Program-made: the position numbers and the translations under genes
Shown here: one piece after another, positions 43,475 to 51,229 of the stretch
How positions within the stretch are numbered: the first letter of the stretch is position 1
Layout: each line of letters begins with the position of its first letter
NCBI GenBank assembly: GCA_021323945.1
Contig: JAJPKA010000003.1
Location: forward strand, 62,001-126,000
Direction: 5' to 3'
Origin: Pseudomonadota bacterium
GTDB lineage: Bacteria > Desulfobacterota > Binatia > Binatales > Binataceae
DNA length: 64,000 bases
Notes under the pieces: model-generated
The model's input: only the letters and a program-made list of their open reading frames with translations
The model's database searches: none
What the model was told of the DNA's origin: nothing

Positions 43475-44675
43475 ACGATTGCGCCAGTCGCGTTCAGCCG
43501 GGGGCCTTTCGCGTATCTTTGAGGCTACCAAGAAGGCGAGCGAGTTTTCTCGCCGAAGCCGCTTCACCTTGCTTCTGGCATCAATCGCCAGCATCCTGCT
43601 GGCAGGGTGCCAACTGCCGTATCTTGCGCGCGTCGCCTACATCGAAGCCCATCTGTTGTGGAATCGCCGGCCGATCAATCAGCTTTTGCGGGAGCCCGAT
43701 CTCGCTGCTGACGAGCGACAACGATTGGAGACTGTCCTGCAAGTTCGTCAGTTTGCAGCCAATAGACTCGGGCTGCGTGTTGGCGGTGCCTATCAAACTG
43801 TTAGCGCGGTTGATCAAAATGCCGTGGTGTGGGTGTTGATGGCGTCACCACGCGATGCGCTGTCGCCGTATCTTTGGTGGTTTCCAATTGTCGGCTACGT
43901 ACCATACCGGGGTTACTTCAGCCGCGCCGGAGCCGAAGCTGCGGCACGCGCCATGCAGACTCGAGGTTACGACACGTTTATTCGGCCGGCTATAGCTTTT
44001 TCGAGCCTCGGTTTTTTCAACGATCCGGTGTTCTCGAATCTGCTTCAGCTAAGTCGTCCCGCGTTGGTCGGTGTGCTCATTCATGAACTCTTCCACCGCA
44101 CGTTTTTCCTCAAAAACGAGGTGATGTTTGACGAATCCTCGGCCAACTGGATCGGGAATCGTGGGGCAATCGACTTCTTCGTCGAAACTGAAGGCCCAGG
44201 CTCCCAAGATGCCATCGCGGCGCGGGAGATCTACGTTAGCGACATGAAATTCGCGGCTTTTCTCCTCCAACAACAGATTCGTCTGATTAAGCTTTATGAG
44301 AGCGGCTTACCACGGCAGGAAATTCTGAAGCGCCGCGTGCGCTTGTTTGCCGAAATCAAAGCCGATTACGTCAGATTGAAGCCGCGACTGTCAGGCCTCG
44401 AGCGCTTCGACCTGGACCAGCAGGAGCTCAACAATGCGGTTCTGATGAACTATCTGATCTATTTTCATGACCTTAACCGGTTCGCCGCCTTGGAGCGAAT
44501 TCATCGGGGCGATACGCGCGCAACTATCCGTGCCATAATTGAACTCGCTGGTAGCGAGCCACATGACCCATTTCACGCGCTGTGGAAGGCGACATCAATG
44601 GTACCCGGCGCTCAGGATCCCGCGGATGTTTCCGGAATCGCCCTCCAACCCACGCTCGACATCGGTCTGCCATAA
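43458..44675 (+). CDS. Lipoprotein zinc aminopeptidase (PF10023-like)
   Basis: A predicted envelope metallopeptidase. A basic stretch (SRRSRF) and hydrophobic core lead to the lipobox LLAGC, so the mature protein should be a lipoprotein. The zinc motif HELFHRTFF is of the HExxH type, with Phe inside, and FDESSANWIGNRGA follows with the third-ligand Glu. This arrangement matches the predicted aminopeptidases of DUF2265. The start is unsure: GTG 43458 overlaps the exporter gene by 17 bases, while later TTG codons at 43467 and 43479 would shorten the long n-region. Overlap with the exporter suggests joint expression, perhaps to process an exported peptide. Confidence 0.8.
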   Translation: MRSLTERLRQSRSAGGLSRIFEATKKASEFSRRSRFTLLLASIASILLAGCQLPYLARVAYIEAHLLWNRRPINQLLREPDLAADERQRLETVLQVRQFAANRLGLRVGGAYQTVSAVDQNAVVWVLMASPRDALSPYLWWFPIVGYVPYRGYFSRAGAEAAARAMQTRGYDTFIRPAIAFSSLGFFNDPVFSNLLQLSRPALVGVLIHELFHRTFFLKNEVMFDESSANWIGNRGAIDFFVETEGPGSQDAIAAREIYVSDMKFAAFLLQQQIRLIKLYESGLPRQEILKRRVRLFAEIKADYVRLKPRLSGLERFDLDQQELNNAVLMNYLIYFHDLNRFAALERIHRGDTRATIRAIIELAGSEPHDPFHALWKATSMVPGAQDPADVSGIALQPTLDIGLP

Positions 44676-44685
44676 GGACCGAGCA

Positions 44686-45336
44686 TCAGGACCGATCGGA
44701 TCCGACCTGGAAAGCGCGTAACATCGCTTCCAAAGCCCTCGTCAGCGCGGCCTCGTAGCCACCAAAAAAGTGATCGGCGCCTTCGATAATCCTTAACTGA
44801 GCCCGGTTTCCAATGGCTCCAGCCAGGTTCCGCAGTCGCTCAGGCGAACAGTAGGAGTCACGATCTCCGCTCGCCAGCAGAACCGAGGTGGGAATTTGTT
44901 TCACAGTGTCTTCATCCGTCATCCCCAGCGGTAGTGCGATTAATAACAGCCCACCTAAAGCGGATAGGCGGCCGGCTGCCTTAAGCGCCGCCACCGCGCC
45001 GAACGAATACCCGGCCAACATGAGTTGCTCCAGTTCCAAGCTAGATTCCGCGGATAAAAATTGCAGGGCGGCAGCCGCGTCGTCGGCTTCTCCACTGCCA
45101 CCCGAATACTCACCTTGACTCTGGCCGACGCCACGAAAGTTGAACCGCAAAGTCGTCCATCCCAGTTGCCACATCGCCTGCAGGGTCGCTTCGACGACGT
45201 TGTTGAACATCGAACCGCCATATAGCGGATGCGGATGGCACACCACAGCTCCCCGCTGCGCGCCGGCTCCGACTCGAGCGATCATCCCTTCGAGCACCAG
45301 GCCGCCCGACGAAAAGGTGATTTGTTGCTCCCTCAT
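44686..45336 (-). CDS. Alpha/beta hydrolase, dienelactone hydrolase-like
   Basis: A 216-residue alpha/beta hydrolase. CHPHPLYGGS near residue 34 forms the oxyanion region, FRGVGQSQGE follows, and the nucleophile elbow is GYSFGA with the Ser near 108. An Asp in SGDRD and the His in DHFFGG complete the triad. This pattern fits the cytosolic esterases of the YpfH/dienelactone-like group. It converges on the peptidase gene with only 10 bases between stops. The substrate is unknown. Confidence 0.86.
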   Translation of the reverse strand: MREQQITFSSGGLVLEGMIARVGAGAQRGAVVCHPHPLYGGSMFNNVVEATLQAMWQLGWTTLRFNFRGVGQSQGEYSGGSGEADDAAAALQFLSAESSLELEQLMLAGYSFGAVAALKAAGRLSALGGLLLIALPLGMTDEDTVKQIPTSVLLASGDRDSYCSPERLRNLAGAIGNRAQLRIIEGADHFFGGYEAALTRALEAMLRAFQVGSDRS

Positions 45337-45491
45337 CGCCGCCTACTCATGTATGAAATTTGCCAACAGGCTTCGGATTTGTCTGCTATAACTGTAAGTG
45401 GGCGACGAGGGAAGAGGGCGAACGTACTTTCTCGCACCTAACAACCATACCGATCCGGCGACGGTTCCGAGAATTAACTAACAAATAACAA

Positions 45492-45977
45492 ATGGCGGAC
45501 GCGGTCTCAGGTTCAAACCAAGCCCCGAAGTTTGCAGCCGACCGCATGCTGTTTCGACTCGCACGATGGCTCCGGCTGATGGGAGCCGACGTGCTTTGCC
45601 GACCCGAGCTTTCCGGCGCGGAACTTCTGCAGGTGGCGCGCGCGCAGGGGCGGCCGCTGCTGACACGCGATAAACGCCTGCGAAATGCCCCGGACGTCCT
45701 TTATATCGACGCTGATCTCTTTCGTGACCAGCTGCGCCAGGTACTCCAGCGTTATCCGTTCGATCCCCGTAGGTTTGCCTTCACCAGGTGCTCGTCATGC
45801 AATCAGTTGCTTAAAAGGGTTCCTCGCGAGGCGGTCGTCCGTAGCGTACCTCCGTTTGTCTATGCGGCGCATGAGGAATTTGCAATCTGCGAACAATGCA
45901 ATCGTGTCCACTGGGACGCAAGCCACGTCGAACGCGTGATCAGCGAGATTGATGCACTCACTGCCCCGCGACCGTGA
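45492..45977 (+). CDS. Mut7-C RNase-domain protein with zinc ribbon
   Basis: A 161-residue protein of the Mut7-C family (PF01927), a PIN-like fold linked to RNA cleavage. Conserved features are the RMLFRLARWLRLMGADV helix, LLTRDKRL with the acidic site, and YIDADLF. A C-terminal treble-clef or zinc ribbon uses CSSC near 96-99 and CEQC near 136-139. There is no adjacent antitoxin, so a toxin role is not suggested. It stands alone between two single genes. Confidence 0.82.
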   Translation: MADAVSGSNQAPKFAADRMLFRLARWLRLMGADVLCRPELSGAELLQVARAQGRPLLTRDKRLRNAPDVLYIDADLFRDQLRQVLQRYPFDPRRFAFTRCSSCNQLLKRVPREAVVRSVPPFVYAAHEEFAICEQCNRVHWDASHVERVISEIDALTAPRP

Positions 45978-46312
45978 CATGACAAGCCGAATCTACTGCC
46001 TGGCCGAACCGCGTCGGCACATCATTCCAATCTGATCAATAGCCAGAAAGTTTGTCCGCCCACAGCGGCAGGCATTGCTTTGACAGCGTACTAACCCCAA
46101 CGGTCGAGTGCCGTGCGTCTGCCAAGTCGTCGGTTCCTTTGTCAACTGCTAAAAACGCCTCCTAGCCCCGCTTGCAGGCGAAATTTGACTCCTTCTACTT
46201 AGAGACAGCCAGAAGGATCGCTGATCGCAGGTCAAGGCCGCGGGACTGGCAATGGTTCGGATACGGTCAGCGGGCATTGGAGTAATAGCTCGGGGCACGA
46301 TAACCTTTCTGT
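45978..46312. other. Intergenic region without recognised element
   Basis: About 335 bases. TTGACA at 46080-46085 has no matching -10 at normal spacing. I found no tRNA shape, strong dyad or small gene with a ribosome-binding site. Confidence 0.45.
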
Positions 46313-46975
46313 ATGAGCCAGGCCAAGTTTACGACTCTCACTCCCGAACTCTACGATTATCTGCTTACACACGGTAACTTGCGCGAGCCTCTGTTGGCCG
46401 ACCTTGCGGCTGAGACCGAACGGGCCGCTGGCCCACTGGCAATGATGCAAATCTCGCCTGAACAGGGGGCCTTTATGACGATTCTCGTGCGCGCGACTCA
46501 GGCTCGCCATGCGATCGAACTGGGAACCTTCACCGGATACAGCTCGATCTGTATTGCGCGTGGATTGCCGCCAGATGGTACCCTGTTGTGTTGTGACGTA
46601 AATGCCGAATGGACTTCTATCGCAAAGCGCTACTGGGAGAAGTCGGGACTGTCGCACAAAATAGCGCTCAGATTGGCACCGGCTTTGGATACTCTGCGAG
46701 GTCTACCCGCGGCCTCAACTTTTGATTTCGCCTTCATTGATGCCGACAAAAATAACCAGCTTACCTACTACGAGGAGATTCTCAAACGTCTGCGTCCCAA
46801 CGGCTTGATTCTAATCGACAATGTGCTCTGGGGCGGCGCAGTGGCCGACCACACGGATCACAGCCCTGATACGCGCAGGATCCGCGAGCTGAATGATTTC
46901 CTCGCCAGCGACGAGCGGGTAGATGTCGTGATGTTGCCGATCGCTGACGGACTGACCATTTGCCGCAAAAGGTAG
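46313..46975 (+). CDS. Class I O-methyltransferase, catechol/caffeoyl-CoA type
   Basis: A 220-residue metal-dependent O-methyltransferase of the PF01596 type. The SAM loop is ELGTFTGYSSI near residue 65. The divalent metal site uses DADKNN near 142 and DNVLWGG near 168. Members methylate catechols, caffeoyl-CoA or related diols. The HpaB-family hydroxylase in this window could in principle make a catechol, but the genes are far apart and no link is shown. Length is typical. Confidence 0.9.
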   Translation: MSQAKFTTLTPELYDYLLTHGNLREPLLADLAAETERAAGPLAMMQISPEQGAFMTILVRATQARHAIELGTFTGYSSICIARGLPPDGTLLCCDVNAEWTSIAKRYWEKSGLSHKIALRLAPALDTLRGLPAASTFDFAFIDADKNNQLTYYEEILKRLRPNGLILIDNVLWGGAVADHTDHSPDTRRIRELNDFLASDERVDVVMLPIADGLTICRKR

Positions 46976-47006
46976 CGATCTGGGACCTGTTGGATCGGAT
47001 CCAGTT

Positions 47007-48113
47007 GTGCGGCGGTTGATGCCGACCTGGCGGCGCGCTCTTGGGGTTAAGACTCTTTTTATATTCGTACCTGTTGTCGTCGCACTCGATTGGATGGCGC
47101 CGCAGTGGCGGGGAGCGACCTTTGTCGCGGCGGCACTGGCGATCGCGCCGCTCGCCGCGCAATTAGGTAGCGTCACCGAACGGCTGGCAGAGAGGAGTGG
47201 CGCCGCGCTCGGCGGGCTACTTAACGTAACCTTCGGCAATGCCGCCGAACTGATCATCGGGATCACCGCTCTGCGGGACGGGCTGGGTGACGTGGTAAAG
47301 GCATCAATTACCGGGGCTGTGATTGGCAATCTTCTGTTGGTGCTTGGTACCGCTTTATTCCTCGGCGGTCTTCAATATCCAAAGCAAACCTTTAATGCCA
47401 CCGCGGCGCGAAGCCGAACGACGATGCTACTGTTGGCCGCGACTGCATTGATAGCCCCGGCCGCTTTTCACTATTTGGCCGGAGCTCAGACCGCCAGGAA
47501 CGAAAGCGGATTCAGCCTCGAGGTCTCCGTCGTTTTGATTGTCTCCTACGGGTTCGGGCTCATCTTCTCATTGCGTACCCACCGTGAACTGTTCGTGGGA
47601 GACTTGGAGGAAGCGGCAACCGCCGAAGAATCCGATGTAACCCGCAGCCACCCTTTATGGCTGATAGGCGCGCTCACGGTGCTTACCGGTCTCACTACAT
47701 GGATGAGCGAGATCTTGGTCGACTGTATACAACCCGTCGCGCAGCGCTTGGGCATGACTGAAGTCTTTATTGGACTAATCATCGTGGCGATGGTCGGCAA
47801 TTCAGCGGAGCACTCCACCGCCGTCATGGTCGCGGTCAAGAATCGAATGGACCTGGCGCTGTCCATCGCAGTCGGTTCGAGCATCCAAATCGCGCTGTTT
47901 GTTGCCCCGCTGCTGGTGCTTGCAAGCTATGTGGTTGGGCCAGCTCCAATCAACTTGGTTCTGTCGCCAGCGGAGGTGTTGGCGATTACCTTTTCCGTTC
48001 TGATCGCAGGGCAAATCTGTGGAGATGGCGAGTCCAATTGGTTTGAAGGTTTTCAGCTTTTGGCAGTTTATGCAATCTTTGCGATGTTTTTCTACTTTCT
48101 ACCGGGCAATTAA
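47007..48113 (+). CDS. Calcium/proton antiporter, CaxA-type
   Basis: A 368-residue inner-membrane antiporter with about 11 hydrophobic segments. The two CaCA repeats are marked by FGNAAELIIG near residue 76 and GNSAEHSTAV near 268, which carry the ion-binding acids. An acidic loop between the halves (GDLEEAATAEESD) matches Cax proteins. It exchanges cytoplasmic Ca2+ for protons. The start is GTG 47007 or ATG 47019. It follows the methyltransferase by 31 nt and ends before a strong hairpin. With the P-type ATPase at 22212 it is the second calcium exit route in this window. Confidence 0.92.
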   Translation: MRRLMPTWRRALGVKTLFIFVPVVVALDWMAPQWRGATFVAAALAIAPLAAQLGSVTERLAERSGAALGGLLNVTFGNAAELIIGITALRDGLGDVVKASITGAVIGNLLLVLGTALFLGGLQYPKQTFNATAARSRTTMLLLAATALIAPAAFHYLAGAQTARNESGFSLEVSVVLIVSYGFGLIFSLRTHRELFVGDLEEAATAEESDVTRSHPLWLIGALTVLTGLTTWMSEILVDCIQPVAQRLGMTEVFIGLIIVAMVGNSAEHSTAVMVAVKNRMDLALSIAVGSSIQIALFVAPLLVLASYVVGPAPINLVLSPAEVLAITFSVLIAGQICGDGESNWFEGFQLLAVYAIFAMFFYFLPGN

Positions 48114-48135
48114 GCGCTCGAGCTCAAATGGTCAG

Positions 48136-48167
48136 GCCCGCTCTCGTTGCGCCACGCGAGAGCGGGC
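48136..48167. terminator. Hairpin between convergent genes, 11-bp perfect stem
   Basis: GCCCGCTCTCG at 48136-48146 pairs exactly with CGAGAGCGGGC at 48157-48167 around a 10-nt loop. It lies between the antiporter stop and the stop of the small membrane protein. No T-run follows on either strand, so efficiency as an intrinsic terminator is uncertain. Confidence 0.6.
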
Positions 48168-48204
48168 ACGAGACAAAATGTGATCGAGCATAAGAAATAG
48201 GTTT

Positions 48205-48483
48205 TTAGGCGACTTTTTTGAAACCACCGTCATCAGGGTCAGTTGCGATAGAATTTGCCGCTCGTGCCCTCTCCAGCACCGTCTTGGGCAACGCAGCCTG
48301 TTGTAAAGCAATCAGACGACTCAGGCCTAAGTCTATAAGCTCCAAGCCGGTCAGCGGCTGAGGCCGACGAGGATGGCGAGGATATGTCGTCACATTTAAA
48401 CCCCAGACGAACCAATCCGCGGCGGCCAGCACGCCCAACGCGAGCACTCCTGCTACTATCGTCCAGATCGAGGGAATCAACAT
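48205..48483 (-). CDS. Small single-pass membrane protein, uncharacterised
   Basis: A 92-residue protein. ATG 48483 has AGGAGG at 48498-48493 with a 9-nt spacer. One hydrophobic helix at about residues 5-28 (IWTIVAGVLALGVLAAADWFVW) is followed by a proline- and arginine-rich stretch and a polar tail. It should sit in the inner membrane with a short cytoplasmic domain. I recognise no family. It diverges from the ArnD-like gene across an AT-rich region. Confidence 0.6.
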   Translation of the reverse strand: MLIPSIWTIVAGVLALGVLAAADWFVWGLNVTTYPRHPRRPQPLTGLELIDLGLSRLIALQQAALPKTVLERARAANSIATDPDDGGFKKVA

Positions 48484-48492
48484 TTGCCAGAA

Positions 48493-48498
48493 CCTCCT
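48493..48498 (-). promoter_or_regulatory. Shine-Dalgarno site of the 92-residue protein
   Basis: AGGAGG on the minus strand, 9 nt before ATG 48483. It is the main evidence that this small frame is translated. Confidence 0.6.
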
Positions 48499-48558
48499 GA
48501 CTCTGGCTTCAACGTAAGCATGATTTGTGCCTCCTGCAAGTATTTGATTTTAAAGGAA

Positions 48559-48600
48559 TTTTTTGCGAACCCTGACTTTTTCGAAGCAAAATGCAAAAAA
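48559..48600. repeat. 8-bp inverted repeat in an AT-rich divergent region
   Basis: TTTTTTGC at 48559-48566 is inverted as GCAAAAAA at 48593-48600. The surrounding 48530-48665 is clearly richer in A and T than the rest of the window. It separates two divergent genes and probably holds their promoters. Confidence 0.3.
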
Positions 48601-48725
48601 GGACGAATCTGTATTTCGCACAATGCGATATATTTGCAAGCAAAGCTTATGTTGCAGCCACCTCCTTTTCCAGCTAAATGGCACCGAGTGAAGTCGCTAG
48701 CTGTAGCCTGCCGTATGTAGATCTT

Positions 48726-49637
48726 ATGGAAGTTGCCCTAAAGGTTGATGTCGACACGCATCAAGGACTGCGCGAAGGAGTTCCGCGGTTGGCCGAGATG
48801 CTTGCAGCCAAGGGTATAAGCGCAACTTTCTTCGTCGCTATGGGACCCGACAACTCTGGGCGCGCCATATGGCGAATCGTCCGAAATCGTGGCTTCGTTT
48901 CCAAAATGTGGCGAACCAAAGCGGTGTCAATGTACGGCTGGCGCACCATCCTGTCCGGAACTTTGCTGCCCTCACGGCCGATCGCCTCGGCCTTCCCCGG
49001 CCTCTTGCGTGACCTGATAAACGCAGGGTTCGAAGTCGGGGTCCATGGTTATGATCACGTCCGTTGGCAAGACAACCTTGACCACTTGGGTGAGCGCGGA
49101 ATCAGTCATGAGATCGAGCGGGGCCTGGAGGTCTATCACACGCTGCTTGGTGTGCCAGCGCACAGTTTTGCCGCCCCCGGCTGGCGCACAAACGGCGTTG
49201 CCCTCGGGATCCTTGACTCGAAAGGTCTTGCCTATCGCAGTGACACGCGTGGCCGTCAACCTTACAGGTGTTTGGTGGACGGCCAGGTTATGCTGACGCC
49301 TGAAATACCTACTACGCTGCCCACGCTGGATGAGCTAATGGGGACTAACGGGCTCAGGACCCCGGGCGATATTCTCAAATTCTATCTCTCGCATTTTTCC
49401 GAAAGCTGGCTCAATGTCCACACGATTCACGCCGAAACCGAGGGTATGAGCCAGTTCGAAACTTTCCGCGGCCTGGTCGACCGCTTGTTGGACCGAGGCG
49501 CTCATTTCCTGAGGCTCGACGAGGTCGCAAGAGGTCTGTCCCTAAGCGCACTGCCCGTCTGCAGAGTCGCAAGAATCACCGTGCCCGGACGTGCCGGTTG
49601 GGTCTCGGCGCAGGGCCTCTCCCCTTCGCAGGCTTAG
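48726..49637 (+). CDS. ArnD-like polysaccharide deacetylase family protein
   Basis: A 303-residue NodB-fold deacetylase. DVDTHQGLREGVPRL at residues 8-22, FFVAMGPDNSGRAIWR and HGYDH at 107-111 (metal-binding H107 and H111) closely follow ArnD, the 4-deoxy-4-formamido-L-arabinose-phosphoundecaprenol deformylase of lipid A modification. The ATG at 48726 starts at the family N-terminus; the longer frame from 48678 adds 16 unlikely residues. None of arnA, arnB, arnC or arnT lies in the window, so its exact substrate is open. Another undecaprenyl-linked formyl- or acetyl-sugar is possible. Confidence 0.83.
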   Translation: MEVALKVDVDTHQGLREGVPRLAEMLAAKGISATFFVAMGPDNSGRAIWRIVRNRGFVSKMWRTKAVSMYGWRTILSGTLLPSRPIASAFPGLLRDLINAGFEVGVHGYDHVRWQDNLDHLGERGISHEIERGLEVYHTLLGVPAHSFAAPGWRTNGVALGILDSKGLAYRSDTRGRQPYRCLVDGQVMLTPEIPTTLPTLDELMGTNGLRTPGDILKFYLSHFSESWLNVHTIHAETEGMSQFETFRGLVDRLLDRGAHFLRLDEVARGLSLSALPVCRVARITVPGRAGWVSAQGLSPSQA

Positions 49638-49900
49638 GTTAGCAGCAGCGGAGCAGGCAGCAGCAAGAGGGCTTCCTCACCTGCACGGGCTCGGCTGGTG
49701 AGACCTCAGGGCTGGCGCCTTTAATACGGCGTAGGCGAGCCACCAAACATCTTGTCTTCAGGCGCTCGATACGACGAATTGTTGCGCGTTGAACTTCTTA
49801 ACTGGCTGCTCATCGTAAAAGAGGCGGCTCGCGCGACAGTCCTCGCGGTTAAGCTACCTTCGTGTTATCAATGCAGAAAGCGCGACAGGAGACCATGCAC

Positions 49901-51097
49901 ATGACCGCACTCGCTCAATTTGCCGAGCATCCACGCGAAGTTGGCCTTGATCCAGTCAAGGTCGATGAACTGTTCAGACGTGTTCAGCGCGAGGTCGCCG
50001 AGGGGCTGCTGCCCTCTTGCCAGCTTGCAATTGCACGCAACGGAAAAATCGGAGCGATGAAGACGTTTGGCCATGCCATTCAAGGTGGGACCGATCAGCC
50101 TGCCACCAACCGCACACTATATTGCGTGTTCAGCTGTACGAAGGCCATTGTGTCCTCAGCGATTTGGATTCTGTTAGGAGAGAAAAGACTCGAACTCAGC
50201 GAGCGTGCAGCCGAGATCGTGCCCGAATTCGGTACCAATGGTAAAGACCAAATTACTGTCGAGCATTTACTGCTTCACACTGGTGGTTTTCCAAACGCGC
50301 CGTACGCTCAATCCGAGTGGCTCGACCGCAACAAGCGGCTCGAGCGGTTCAAGGCCTGGCGTTTGGAATTCCCGGTGGGAGAACGCTTTGTCTATCATCC
50401 GACGTCCAGCTTTTGGGTTCTTGCCGAGATTATTGAGCGGCGCTCGGGCCAGGACTTTCGGCTCTTTGTACGCGACCGAATTGCGCTTCCGCTGGGCATT
50501 CCAGAATTGAGGCTGGGCATCCCTCGCAGTGAGCACGGTCGCATGGCCGACATTGTCCATGTGGGCGAAGCGCTTACTCCCGAGGAGCTGCGTAACCTGG
50601 GCTTGCCCGCGATGCCCGAAACCGAAGTAACGGAGACCGCCCTAAATGGGTTCAACGACCCGATCGTTCGGGAGTCAGGTGTCCCTGGCGGCGGAGGCAT
50701 TATGACGGCTGGCGATCTGGCTTTGTTCTATCAGGCTCTATTGCACAACCCGCCGGTGGCCGCCAAGGGTGCACCAATCTGGCAGCCCGAGGTTTTACGC
50801 GAAGCGCTGCGGGTTCGCTCGGGCGACTACTTTGATCCTGTCTTCAAATACAAATGCAATCGGGCTCTCGGCGTGGTAGTGGCGGGCGACGACGGCTTTG
50901 CGAACTTTCGTGGTTTTGGCAGGACCAACTCACCGTCGACCTTCGGTCACAACGGTGCAGGCGGCCAGCTTGGGTGGGCAGATCCAGCTACCGGCATTTC
51001 CCTCGGATACTGCACTAACGGCATTGATCGAAATAATCTCCGACAGGGACGCCGCGGTGTAGCAATCTCGAGTCTGGCCGCAGTCTGTGCGCTTTAA
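49901..51097 (+). CDS. Serine hydrolase of the class C beta-lactamase / EstB family
   Basis: A 398-residue penicillin-binding-fold hydrolase. S78 and K81 form the SCTK catalytic motif, Y-H-P in VYHPTSSFW is the Tyr motif, and FGHNGAGG replaces the KTG. This is the esterase EstB/carboxylesterase VIII pattern, so ester or lactone cleavage is likelier than beta-lactam resistance. The start is chosen by AGGAG at 49887-49891, 9 nt before ATG 49901; ATG 49895, ATG 49871 and GTG 49862 are in frame. There is no signal peptide. It ends just before a strong hairpin. Confidence 0.87.
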   Translation: MTALAQFAEHPREVGLDPVKVDELFRRVQREVAEGLLPSCQLAIARNGKIGAMKTFGHAIQGGTDQPATNRTLYCVFSCTKAIVSSAIWILLGEKRLELSERAAEIVPEFGTNGKDQITVEHLLLHTGGFPNAPYAQSEWLDRNKRLERFKAWRLEFPVGERFVYHPTSSFWVLAEIIERRSGQDFRLFVRDRIALPLGIPELRLGIPRSEHGRMADIVHVGEALTPEELRNLGLPAMPETEVTETALNGFNDPIVRESGVPGGGGIMTAGDLALFYQALLHNPPVAAKGAPIWQPEVLREALRVRSGDYFDPVFKYKCNRALGVVVAGDDGFANFRGFGRTNSPSTFGHNGAGGQLGWADPATGISLGYCTNGIDRNNLRQGRRGVAISSLAAVCAL

Positions 51098-51112
51098 TTT
51101 GAGCAGCGAGAA

Positions 51113-51143
51113 TCAGAGGGGCGGCTAAAATCCGCCCCTCTGA
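51113..51143. terminator. Hairpin between convergent genes, 12-bp perfect stem
   Basis: TCAGAGGGGCGG at 51113-51124 pairs with CCGCCCCTCTGA at 51132-51143 around a 7-nt loop. It lies just after the serine hydrolase and before the converging DUF1329 gene. No T-run follows, but stability is high and it could act in both directions. Confidence 0.68.
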
Positions 51144-51229
51144 CTTCTAGATCATGGAATGCGCGTAGTCCGTTAGCTCGCAAGACTCGCTCGGCAAGAA
51201 TGCGCTCTGAGATTTCCCAGGAGTCATGG

